Shown here in pieces: positions 49,352 to 61,062 of a stretch of DNA of 64,000 nucleotides; within the stretch, counting starts at the first letter, position 1, and each line of letters begins with the position of its first letter. The notes beneath the pieces were generated by a model, which was given only the letters and a program-made list of their open reading frames with translations, did not search any database and was not told the DNA's origin. The stretch comes from Diploscapter coronatus. Its lineage: Eukaryota > Nematoda > Chromadorea > Rhabditida > Rhabditidae. The stretch lies in contig OZ038422.1 of the NCBI GenBank assembly GCA_964036155.1, forward strand, positions 59,295,201 to 59,359,200. The letters are read 5' to 3'. Made by a program: the position numbers and the translations under genes.

Positions 49352-51052
49352 ATGCTGGATCATCAGTTAGCAGCGACGATTATATTCCTGGTAGGTCATT
49401 TCTTCGAATAATGATCATGATAGCTATTTTAAGATAGCTGGCTGTGGAATGGTGTTCAATTGGTTCATCACCATATTTATCAGACGTTTAAAATCGCTTC
49501 AAGTATGACGAATATATAGACTTGCCCAGGATCTGAGATTTCAGAATCCATTTGGCCGTTTGACAGGCTCTCAGGCTATTGGAGAAGCCGTTCATCAAAC
49601 CATTTTTGCGCTTTATTTTGCACCTATGGTATTCTTGTAAGTTATATAATAATTCCGATATCATTGCCGTGTCTCTTAATGATGGAGAATCTTTCCCTTC
49701 TCCAGACTCTTCATAGTTTCTTTCGGAAAATAAGAAATATATAATGAAAAATGAAATTATATAAAGAGGAAAATTGGATAGGAGAAATGTGTTTTTAATC
49801 TAACTTAAAGATGGGAAACTGAATACACGTTGATAATCTAATTATTTAGCGATATTCCATGGATGAAGGAAAACAGCAAACACGTCGGCACTGTGTTGCT
49901 GATGTGCTATGATATCTGCATTTACAGCCACTTTTTCATATCTCTAAATCGAATGTGCGCAATTTTTGTGCCCTTGAAGTATAATAAAATCTTCAGGTAA
50001 GAATACACCTAAAGATGCATATAATTAGTCAAATTTAGCCGTCAAAACACGACCATCATTATTTTCTTCACATGGACTGTGTCCATCAGTCTTGGGCTCT
50101 ATTATTATGTTTATAGTAGGGAAAGATTATAAATTAAATAGCAATACGTTTCAGACGATTGTAATTTTTATTATGTTGACGAGTTCCACCATTTCACGTT
50201 TACGGTTAACGATACGTGCACGTTTATTGCGTGGTATTGCGACTTCATCAAATACATCACTTTCGTTATTACTATTGTTGTTATTGACCTGATGACGGTG
50301 CTCAAAGTTCATTTACTGAATTTATCGGTAAGTTAAGAATTATTGTTAGCTTGTTAACTAATCAATGTTGTTACATCACAACATGTAATGGCAAATGGCT
50401 ACTTGAAACAATGTTGACTATAAAAACTAATGCAGCGATATTACAAGTTACCAGAACTATTTTGTAATAGATGAGGGACAAGACGAGTGATCGGCAAGTT
50501 GGTCGAAAACGGCAAGAAGAGATCAATTTCTTGAAACAAGCATGCCTCCAAGCACTCATTTTTGCGCTCGAGCTCGTCACCTACTTCCTGCTGAAACCCA
50601 TGTTCCAGGCCTACTTGATGAAATTCTGCATGACAACGGTAGCCTGGAACTTGGTTCACTCGACTGACGGTATTTTACATCATTTTCTCAAAAATGGGCT
50701 ATCTAAAAACACCGTATGACACGCGAAATAGAGTAGAGTTTTTGGGTGGTAGATCTTCTTTTCTTACATTATTATACGTGTCATGCGGTTTCCAAATTAC
50801 TCAGCAATGAATCGTTTCAGGATTTATCACCATCTTCTTTAACAAGGAGTTCCGCACCGTCATTCCATGCCTAAAGACACCAGCTTTAATCGGTAGAGAA
50901 AATTTCAGCAATCTAATTTAAAAAAAAAAAAAACAAACAAACAAACTATTTTAGCGCCCACTGGAAACCGGGGCCAGAAAGACACTGGAATCACCCCTAC
51001 CACGGAGCAATCCCCTTATAATAATGGAAAGCCAGAATTCGAGAACTCTTGA
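49352..51052 (+). CDS. Serpentine chemoreceptor of the SRX class
   Basis: Nine exons in phase: 49352-49390, 49434-49502, 49545-49636, 49850-49996, 50039-50115, 50155-50327, 50471-50669, 50821-50892, 50955-51052; 321 residues, the usual length for SRX. Seven hydrophobic segments: TM1 AATIIFLIAGCGMVFNWFI, then NPFGRLTGSQAIGEA starting TM2, a Cys-containing TM3 ending SLNRMCAIFVPLKYNKIF (the SRX-like LNR.CAI..P..Y), RQNTTII before TM4, an outer loop with DC..YYVDEFHHF, TM5 near DFIKYITFVITIVVIDL, EINFLKQACLQALIFALEL for TM6, and TM7 ending FNKEFR. SRX receptors are nematode-specific and mostly expressed in sensory neurons; the ligand is unknown. Introns 2 and 5 are only 42 and 39 bp. Exon 2 uses an unusual TTTTAAG acceptor. 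Confidence 0.85.
50698..50806 (+). mobile_element. MITE-like inverted-repeat element, family A, copy 3
   Basis: ACCGTATGACACG at the left is inverted at the right as ACCGCATGACACG; interior GCGAAATAGAGTAGAG and ATTATTATA. Sits in the seventh intron of the SRX gene (50,670-50,820), of which it forms most. Confidence 0.7.
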
Positions 51053-52552
51053 TAAAGTTTCATATTGATCCATTTTATCCTTTTCACTTTTCATTTTTCT
51101 GCGCCATTTTTAATTGCAATTTCATAATTATCCATTAGTTCGAAATAAGTTCACTTGATTGAAATTTCGGAATTCAATTGCTGAACAAAGAAAATTGCAG
51201 TCATTTTCTCGATATATTGGGAGTTTGAGGAGTTAATGAGAAGTGACAATAAAGCATGCTAATTTGCACTAATTCAATCCGATCAGTTAGTTTTCACAGA
51301 CTAGGTGGTTCCTTTGTCCGTTTTCTTTTTCCTGTCTGCCCGATAACGAATTTTCTTCTGAGCATTAAGGAATTTTCGAAATATTTATTGCGACTGAAAT
51401 CAAGGTCTTCTTTAATTTAGTGCTCGACCCCTCGACAATGAGCTTCATATTCGACTTAATTCACAAATATTTTCCTAGTAAGTTCATATGATATCGATCA
51501 GAAAATTTAATCAAATTCGTATAAACGCGTGTCTTGCAATATAGTAACTCCGGAAATCACCTAATATTCCATATTTATGGATTTCATATTGTCAAACTGG
51601 TGTTGTGATTTTTCGTTCAGTCGATATTTAATTCTTTAAAATTGCTAATTTTTAGTCAAAATATTAGATAATTTACCAGTATTGAAGCTCAAATAGGGGC
51701 TAAATTTCAAGTTACTTTACGCTCATACGACTACAATATGGTGCATTGTTATGAATCTTCAAACATTTTTCGTAGATTTTATAGTATTTTTCATTGGCAA
51801 TTTTTTTTAAACATTTTTACAAAAATCTATTTATTATTTTATTATCTAATAAAAGTGATTTTATTATAAATTATTTAACTGATAAATCTAAACTGTATTT
51901 TTATCCTAGCAATTGTAATTACAATATCAAAACTAAGTGTCCGACCGTTTAGTTTGTCTCTTTGCTATGTTTTCAGCTGGAGATATTTTCATCTTTTAAT
52001 TCCTTCATCGCTCTTATCGATTATTATTTTATACTAATACAATACCTTATTATTTTCGAGCAAAGCTTTCTTTTTCCCTATTTTTTTTCTAATTCTAATT
52101 ACTATATAAGAAACCAAGCAGAAGGAAGATTAATTATTGAGAATATTAGTTTTTGGCACTACGAAAGATCACAGCCTGAGAGAGTATGTGAAAAGTGGAG
52201 CCTATGCCTACACTCTCCTAGTCCTAAATAATTTCTTAAGTTGTCAAGTTATGATCTTCTGTAACACCTTAATTCACATTCGATAAGCGTCTTAATAGAC
52301 GTGATTATTTGAAATGTTATAGATTATAACAAATCTAGTGATAAAGTATAGGTTAATCCCTTGAAAATAGGTACAAACTCGTATATTGCAAACCATTTTG
52401 TGCATACATAGGTGCTGTTGGATATAAATATTTTTAGACATTCTTTAATTATTATTTCTCATAACATTATGCGTATTTTTCGTTCAAAATACTTCATAAT
52501 AAGACTATTTTCTATTATAATGATTGTACAGTCAATTTTAGATAAAATAGTA
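51053..52552 (+). other. 3' flank of the SRX gene and upstream region of the receptor kinase
   Basis: AATAAA at 51,248-51,253 is the likely SRX poly(A) signal. The rest is A/T-rich without a supported exon. Around 52,155-52,265 there is a weak inverted repeat (GAAAGATCACAG / GAAGATCATAAC) with CCTACACTCTCCTAGTCC inside, related to the 45,515 element. Confidence 0.5.
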
Positions 52553-55500
52553 ATGCAAAAATGGTTGTTGAATATAAAAATAATGTTCATTGCAAGTCTG
52601 TTAATATTATCTGTGATTGTTACTCAATCTCAGGATCCAGGTACGAAATAAATATACCGCATTTTCTCCAATATTAGCCCTTCTCCAATAGAAGCTCCGG
52701 GGCTTCTATTAGAGAAAATACTGAAAAAGATTATGATCTACGAATAACTTGGGTATTCAATGAAATATCATTTTCAATGCAGTTTCTTTTCGAAAAGAAA
52801 CTAGAATTTTTAATAGGATTATGTAATTCTTCATTCTGAATTCAATCATTTAGAAAGTAGAATGGTTTCACAAAATTGCTCTCTAAATCATTGCAATTTA
52901 ACCTGGCAGCACAATTGTACATATCAAGTGAGTAATTATTTGTTGTTCAAAATGTATCTCTTACCAGAATTTGTAAGTTTATAGCCAAGCTTTTTCAACC
53001 AGGACTGCGCGGAATTTCTATTTGTTACTCTTAGAAAGAGAAAGTTCGAATTTAAACATTTCGATGTCGAATTTGACGCTGCTTTTTTCGAATTCAGAGC
53101 CGATGTATGAGTTTTATCCTCAAAATTTTATAATTTGAAGTTCAAATTTGAATGTTTCTAAGTCAATATCCTTAGACCTCTGATTTTAATTGAGCCTTAC
53201 GTTAAAAAATGGTGTGGAAGGTTTAGAATCATCTAAAAATTCAAAGTATTAGGACTTGAACCACTCATATTTTGATACTAATAAAACTCTGGTTACTATA
53301 AAAGCCATAAAAATAATAAATAAAACCAATTTTATCTGACATTTTTAAAATCTACTAATTATTGTTGACATAGAACTGATGATTGATTTGTTTCAGATTT
53401 GGGTTTCTACACCATACTTTGTTCTCTTGACACTCGATGATTCATGGAAATTTTCGAAAGATAATCGCTATGCAATTAATATTTCCTATAGTGATGTGGT
53501 TACAGATCTTCAAGTCAATTATAGGTTAGTTATTTATGCAAATAAGTTGAAAACGATTTACAAATTGTATTCAACAGCAATTATAATGCACAATGATTGC
53601 ATCTTGATCTAAAATGTGTGAGAGTACGAATACAGTGTCATTGAAGTGTGATAAACCGGTCAGATCTAAGGGGCATTTACGTCGAATAGTGGTAGTAGAT
53701 GATTTGAGATGGCGGAGGTAGTGTAGAGCTAGGCGATCGTCTGAGGTGAGTGGATGTGGGGAACTGATTTGGGAAAATATCGCAAGTTAGATTGTATTAT
53801 ATTTTGGGTTAAGACGCCTTCTTATTCCAACAGGGCGTAAAATATAGGGAAAAGAGTCTGCAAATGATAATTTTACTATAGAAACTGATAGGCAGGAGAA
53901 TTCTCAATGAGCTTTTGACCGTAAATTTTCACAGAAGGGAGGGAAGAGGTCGACATGGGAAAATTGACATACGGCCTTCCTAGGTCTGAAGCTGGTTATT
54001 CTTCTCAAAGAAAGTAATTAGAGAAGTCGCGAAATCAAAACGAAATGAAGCGAAATTTGGTGAAGTGTCTGAAAACCATTCTGCAAAATTAGTTTCTTCT
54101 TTCAGAATAAATATGTACTAACATTTTAATAATTTTAATTTAGCTTAAATCTTGAATCTGTTCTACTCACGAAATATCATTATATAGGACCAGTGGGTAT
54201 GTTTTTCATGATCACTCAGAAAGTGCCACATCCGAATTCTCCGATAAACATCACGTATGAGAATTTCTGTAAGAAGTTTTACCAATATTGTTACAAACAA
54301 TAGCACACAAAAGTTCGGAACAAGTTAAATTTCGCAAGAAGTTGATTATGTCGATATGCCTTGAACCAATCCTCTTTTAATTTAGCAGGCTAATGCCATT
54401 GTGTGACCAGATATGTCTACAAAATTCATCGGTTCATCGTAAGTGCATGAATTGGATTGTGCTCAAAATCGTGATTGTTCCAAGCCTTTGGGTGTTACTG
54501 TATATCCAATTAAAAAATGATATAATTTCTTTGATTTTTCGTAAGACGTCTATAACAAGGATTCTTCATTTATAAATAGATTTTTTCAAATATCTTTTGT
54601 TCTTTAAACTGACGTTAATTAGTTATTACTGCATTCAAAAATAATTAACCTTTAATAAGATCTGCTGCAACATCATCTCGTTTTTTGCAAATTCATTTCT
54701 AAATTTCAGCTTCGATTTGTGAAGATACAGATATTTTCACGAAAAAAATCGTAAATGAGAGCTATGGGACAATTTATGATGGACTCAATCCGATAATTTT
54801 CTATCATCCAAATGTGACATTTAATAAGGAAAATGAGTGTGATATGGAAAACACTACAAGCTATAAATTTGCAATTAACATGAGGACGATTTGTATTTAT
54901 AATCTACCGATATATATAATAGAACACTATTCGGAATTTTTAATATTTGACGGATTTGGAATAAACATGACTTATCAAGGATCGTAAGTTTGAATATATT
55001 GATTCAATTATTAAACTAGGAGTGTCTTTAATGTTTTGATATACATACAATGATAAATCTTGATAGGATACTAGTAACAGAAGTAGCAAGAATTATTACT
55101 AACTTAGGACTTTCCTTAACCTGATAAAACCCGATAAGAATCGACGAATTTGAAAATATTTAATTTGCAGAATATTCGATTTCTTGATGGCCGCAATAAT
55201 TGATCCTTTTGGAAGACAGGTTGTAGATATAGAATATTTTCTTTCCATTAGTATTCAATGCCATAAATAATCAATTCTATATAAATGATGAAAACAGACT
55301 TAAGCAAAGAAAAGTTGTTGCAAAATCTGGAATTTTAACTATATATTTTGCTGGATATGGTCCAACAACAGAAGATAGTTCAATGGATTATAGTGGTGTC
55401 ACATCGCTTATTTCTGTTGAAGAAGGTATTCACTTTGAGAATTTAAATAAGAGAGAAGGGTGCACGAATTCCGGAGTTTCGATCTCGTGCATTCATGTTG

Positions 55501-58500
55501 TAGCTGTCAAGCGTAACTCATTTATTCCTTCAGACTTTCAAAATGATACCCGCTTTAACTTTCAATTATTTCTTAGTAATGGAAGCTATTCCGCAGATCC
55601 GTCGACTAGTTGGATTTATTATATACTTCAGCTTTGTGATGATTATCCTTTGGATAGTAATTGCCAAACAACCTTTTCATCGATCCAAGTAGTAAGTTGA
55701 CAAATTTTATGCAGAGATTTGGCAAAAATAATGCTCAAAAAGTAGTGTATTTCATTTCCCCAATATTTCACATTTTGAAAATTTGAAACCGTTAAGCCTT
55801 CCTTTCAAAATGATTAGAATTAGAATTGACAAAATGAAAGGAAAGATGAATAGAACAGAAGATAAACAATATTTGAATATGAATTGAAGAAAAACTCACT
55901 TTTTATCTTGTATTTCCTTTTTATGAACCAATTAATTCGAGTATCAGATTTTTTATCAGTCAATATTAGAAATTTATTTATCAAATGATTTCTCTAAAGA
56001 TTTACTTTGTTTAGACTGGAAATGTTTCAATATTACCGGGGTGCAGTTCACGTATCAACGATGGTGTGCAGAATTTCTACGGGTTAGTTAATTCTCAATA
56101 TATGCATTCTTGTAAGCGAAATAAATTCTATAAAATGAATGCAATTATATAATAAATATCTTAGGGAAAATCTCAAGAATGCAACATCTTATTCTAATGT
56201 TCGTGTAAGAGGTAAATGCTGGACTCTGTATTTGAAGGATGACGAATCTAGTATAACATTTACTAATTCTTCAAGTAATATTTAATGACTATATTCCTGC
56301 ATAAATTTGGAAAAGTGAAATATTTTTAAAAATTTCTTTACCGATTTTAGAGCTTCTCTCGATTAGAATTTCTCTTAGTTGAAAACATGATATTCAGTGA
56401 TAAGAATCAGTTAGTTTCATCTAATTAGGTTAAAATAATCTGAAAACAAAATTTATCATACTTCGCCCATACTATTAAATTTTGCAATTTAATAAACGAA
56501 AATTCATTGTTATGATATAATCAGCTGTTTGTAAAAGTGGAGTATCGATAAGAAGGTTGTGACAGGGCAAAATAAATTTCCCTGTCAAGACGTCCTCCAG
56601 GTTTACATATAATTTATCATATAAACTATTTTAGAGTACGGTTTCCTTACAGATGGAGAATATGTAATTACTACTTATAACTATCCATACTCGACAGATA
56701 TATTACCATTACCAGCGTTAGTTTAAAATGCCACACAATTATAGCTAAAATGCTACATAATGAAATAAAGTGGCGAGCAAAAGTTTGGAGCTATTTTGAT
56801 TTTAGACAGCATAGTTCGCTTGCTTATAACATCCAAATCGGATGAGAATTAGCACACTTATCGAAGTTATATAATCATTACAGTCTATCAAGTTTTAGGC
56901 AGACTGGCTCATGCAGAGCTTAAAATTTTTGGCACTGCAATATCGACTAAGCTATGAATTATCTCAGACAGTTTTTCCTCCTCTATTCTATAACATTGAT
57001 GAAAGATTTTAAAATTCGTCATCAGTGTCATGATTTTAAGCTCTCGGCTCATGTAAAGTGAACGAACTCAGCCTCATAATTGAGAACAATTATTCTAAAC
57101 TTTTGCTCTCCATTGCATATCAATTGGTAATTAATTTGATCGAAAAATCTGAAAATGAAATATTATAATAATATGATTTAGCATTTATTACACTACCACA
57201 GATATGCTTCAAGATACAGGTTACAAATTTTATTTTTATTCCATAGTTTACACTAATACTTTATTTACAATATTTGAATTTTTGGGAAATTGGTAAAACT
57301 CCTACAATCGGAGATTCGTAATATGTAAAACTCTGACAATCAATGTACTAAGACTTTGGGTTAGGATCAGGGGTGTTCGAAAACTGAAATTTGAAAATTT
57401 TGGAGACGAAACTTCGAACATCACTGGTTAGAGTTAGATTGATTTAGGTCATTATAAGAGTTTTATTATTTGCTGAATTTGTGTTTAAAAAGTGTATTCA
57501 AAGACAAATTTTAAAAAGATTGTAATGAATGGGAAAAATTTTAATAACGAAATTTTCTCCATTTGATTTTAATATATTTTCTTTTAGAAGGAACGTTCAA
57601 CATAACTTATGAAGCATATCATTACGAAATCGGAATTGATCGTCTAAATGTAACATTTCTGTATCCGATAAACGAAACATCAAATGCTTTGTAATAATCG
57701 ATTTGATTTGATAATTGAATAATATTTTATCATAGAACTTGCGGTGAAGATGGATTTCGCTCAAATGGTTCAAGCATTTGCCAAGGAATTTCAATCAAAA
57801 TGCATCCTGGTGTAAACTCAACGGGAATGCTAATTAGGTTAAGAGTAGGTAAGCGAATTTATGCATAAATTCGTGTGTCAAAACAGTTTTTTGAAAATAC
57901 GAGCAAAAAGTGCATGCGTCAAATGACACAGAAATGCATAATTATTTTCGTTGTCTTTCGATATTATTCTGAACTCCTTTTGAAATTATTTCATTCAGTA
58001 GTGAGTCTATTGCTTAGGGTCGTTTTTATATCGAACAAATCAAATTTGACCCATGAAACAAATCAGGAAAGTTCGAACCAAATATTCCATTTTTGACGAT
58101 TCCATAAACCTAGTGTATTCACATAAACTGTGCGCACTTCCGACAGCAAACATAAAAACTCTTTCAATGAAAGTATCTTTAGTAAGTGTTGTTAGCTCTA
58201 CTACTTCACCAGTGCTTCCAAGTACATCACCATTAAATACATCGCCATCATCATCAAGTACATCACAATTACCATTAAAAAATACAACATCATCACTATC
58301 AAATACATCGCCATCACCACCCAATACATCATCGACCGCATCTAATAACAAAGAAAAAATGAGTATGACATATAAGATACACATTTAACAATATTGTCTG
58401 TCTATTTTAGTAATTATAATAGTAGTCTGTTCAATAATCGCGATGATCATAATCAACGTAATAATTATTGTACTATGTTATTCATATAGACGAAGATTGC

Positions 58501-60120
58501 CGCTTTTAAAAACTCTTATCAAGTAAAATATCAAAGTGTTCAAATAATTTGGTGTTAATTTTCAGGGATCATGCAGAAGTGAACGAATATTCAATCGATC
58601 CAACACAAGCAAAGTAAAATTGAACATTCATTGAAATAAATAAATAGATTACTTTAATCTTTTTTAGAGACCCATGGATTGTTAAATCGACTGATGTTGA
58701 AATTAACGAAGATAGACAACTGGGAAAGGGAGCATTTTCTGAAGTTTTCCTAGGAGTTCTAAGTGGTGAGAATTGCATAGTTGCGAAATTTGACGAAATC
58801 ATAAATCTAGGCAAGCCCCCATTATTCGAAATAAATCAGAGCATTGAAGTCCAGCTGAATTCATCCAAATCGAAAAACGTCTGTGAGGTAAGAGTTTTTT
58901 TTTGTATGAATTTGTAAAATGAATGATTTAGGTAGCAGTAAAACGCTTACTCGGTCATGCCTCTGAATCAGATCGAATGGATTTCTTCAAGGAAATTGAA
59001 ATAATGAAGAAACTAGAATATAATCTGCATATTGCCAAGTAATCACAATAAGAAAAAAGTTGTTCAACATAATTTTAGTATGTATGGATACGTTGCGAGC
59101 AAATTCGTCCCTCTGATGTTACTTGAATATTGCGAAATGGGAGATATTTTGCATTATGTTCATGAAAACTCAGAAATTATTCTGGTAAAAAATATCCATG
59201 TGATATTCAAAAATCATTCAATTTTCAGAATAATCCAAGTGGAATAAAGGAGCTTACATCTTATTCGTGGCAGATATGCGATGGAATGGTATGAATTTTT
59301 ACATACACACAACAAAATAATAGAGTTTAGAGTTATATTGCCTCAAAGAATATAGTTCATCGTGGTCTAGCTGCTCGAAATGTTTTATTGACGAAGAGCA
59401 AAGTTGCAAAGGTTAGATCATCTGGAACCGCGTGACATCGTTAAATGATAAGAGTAGTAGAGGAAAGTGAGGGTTAATTAGGTTAAGGAATCTTTTCCCA
59501 ACCTGTTTCCATATGTCACGATATCACGAGTTTTCCAGGCTGCTCAAGAAATATAAATAGTCCATTATCAAATCATATCAAGTGCAAATTTCAGATAGGT
59601 GACTTTGGATTGGCAATTTATTCCAATGAAACGATAAATCCGATGCAGAAAGGGCTGTTACCTCTGAAGTGGTTGGCTCCTGAATGCTACACTGAAAATT
59701 CATTTTCCACAAAGAGTGATGTGTAAGAGTTTCATCAAATTTTCATGTGAGATATATATATTTTAGTTGGTCCTTTGGTGTGACTCTATTTGAAATATAT
59801 TCCCTCGGACAATTGCCTTATCAAGATATTCCAACATCGGAACTTTTAAAATTCCTGCAAGATGGGAACCGGCTATTTCAACCTGAATTATGTCCTGATG
59901 AAATGTTGTATTCTATTTCATGTATATGTCTAACCATCATTTTAGGTATGAAGCCATGTGTCAATGTTGGCGCTTGAATGCAAACGACAGACCAACATTC
60001 GATGAGGTTAGAAAGGACATAAAAATGGAATTTTCAACTGAATTTTCAGTTAAAAGCGGAAATATCGAAATGTTTGGTGATTTACACAGGTACATATGGA
60101 TATTTATCGTTACCAAGTGA
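52553..60120 (+). CDS. Receptor tyrosine kinase-like protein, predicted pseudokinase (KIN-16/OLD-1 style)
   Basis: Twenty-four exons close in phase (997 residues): 52553-52640, 52854-52927, 53397-53524, 54144-54268, 54710-54983, 55171-55219, 55305-55691, 56015-56082, 56165-56274, 56635-56716, 57182-57219, 57588-57690, 57736-57848, 58183-58362, 58411-58522, 58566-58613, 58668-58887, 58932-59038, 59079-59184, 59229-59288, 59331-59411, 59595-59722, 59767-59904, 59946-60120. Signal peptide at 1-25; N-glycosylated ectodomain with two CUB-like regions (about 140-280 and 400-545); Ser/Thr stalk; membrane helix at about 607-630. Kinase domain: DPW, G-loop LGKGAFSEV, VAVK (Lys737), FFKEIEIM (Glu754), HRG at 834-836 where active kinases have HRD, DFG (Asp854), LAPE, SDVWSFG and DRPTF. 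About 45 residues are inserted between the G-loop and VAVK. With the catalytic Asp replaced by Gly, phosphotransfer is unlikely, while ATP-binding residues remain. The AAG acceptor at 55,305 is the least certain junction. Confidence 0.85.
56771..57113 (+). mobile_element. Inverted-repeat element in a receptor-kinase intron
   Basis: TGGCGAGCAAAAGTTTGGA (56,771) is inverted at the right end as TGGAGAGCAAAAGTTTAGA. A second inner inverted pair has AGAGCTTAAAAT. Fills most of the intron 56,717-57,181; no transposase frame. Its ends recall Tc1/mariner MITEs, which is inference. Confidence 0.65.
57360..57434 (+). mobile_element. Tiny hAT-like MITE in a receptor-kinase intron
   Basis: 59-bp element 57,368-57,426 from CAGGGGTGTTCGAA to the reverse complement of CAGTGATGTTCGAA, flanked by imperfect 8-bp repeats GTTAGGAT / GTTAGAGT. 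Same terminal type as the 14,491 element. Confidence 0.65.
58183..58362 (+). repeat. Low-complexity ACATC-rich exon coding a Ser/Thr stalk
   Basis: The exon before the membrane helix of the receptor kinase repeats units such as AATACATC(G/A)CC(A/T)TC, giving NTSPS-type peptide repeats: about 60 residues, mostly Ser, Thr, Pro and Asn. Likely an O-glycosylated stalk; expected to vary in length. Confidence 0.75.
59419..59540 (+). mobile_element. MITE-like inverted-repeat element, family A, copy 4
   Basis: CTGGAACCGCGTGACATCG at the left; the right end reads CTGGAAAACTCGTGATATCG on the other strand. Lies in the intron right after the HRG exon of the receptor kinase. Confidence 0.6.
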
Positions 60121-61062
60121 GACTGAAAATCTCGAATGAAGAAAATAGTCGAACGCTCTCATTTTTATCTAATATTTGCTTTACAAAGTTGCCTGCATAA
60201 ATAGTTAATTGATTTAGAATAAAGCATGCTGTGAGTTTTGTAAAAGGAATCACAAATTCTCTCTAATATGAAGGTCTGAATTGAAGCAGTGGACGTGGTC
60301 AATGTTGATGTGAAGGATAAAGAAAGCAGCGACCACGCCGCAGTCTTTTTCTCTCTCGCATCATAACTACTCACACCTATGTTTCAATCTTGTCCTGTAA
60401 AACGTACAATAAATGCCTTCTCGTTGCACATTGAGAATTTATTCCTGGGCGTTAAATGTTATTTTTTCATGCAATCATACCTAGAGAGACCAAGTCTCCA
60501 CCTTTCGACGGAGAGAAAGAACGCATGAAATTTTCCGACGCTTCAATCATCGATAATTATCCCGTTAATTAGTTGGTAATTTCATGAAACCAAAACCAAT
60601 TAAGACAATAAAATGCGCCCGAAATGATGGCGTCGTTGGTTTTTCGAAAAAGGCCTTCTAAAGGCATAAACGACGTTGGAATTTAAATGCACATAATCTT
60701 TGGTAGGATGGACCGTTTTTGAAAATCTAACAAGTTTTGAGTTCGTACCGATCTCGGTCATTATATTAGTATTTATTTTACCCAATTCAACCTATTATGG
60801 AAAACCATTTGGTCTCTCTACCCATACCACTGCTTTTTGAACACTGCCGCTCTTTTGCAGGGGACGGAGTTTGGCTCTCTATCTTCTTTCTCCTCATTCG
60901 AAAACCATTCAACTCTCTCGCTCTCTGTTGAAGTCTATTATTCTCTCTTTCTCTGTTTACACGTACTTTTTCTGGATCTTCATGTGTTTTCGGCAAATGC
61001 GAGATTGGTGGTTTTCGTAAACAAGCTTGCTATTTCTTCTAATTCTTGTGAATTCAGAAATA
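60121..61062 (+). other. 3' region of the receptor kinase and promoter region of CIAPIN1
   Basis: AATAAA occurs at 60,218-60,223 and 60,408-60,413, about 100 and 290 nt after the kinase stop. From 60,830 to 60,970 the + strand is strongly C/T-rich, like the upstream regions of other genes here. An acceptor-like AATTCAG ends at 61,057, 5 nt before the CIAPIN1 start, suiting spliced-leader trans-splicing. Confidence 0.5.

Noticed and set aside
58040..58384. Minus-strand Asp/Gly/Val-rich frame of 114 codons
   Set aside because: Antisense of the ACATC-rich stalk exon of the receptor kinase.
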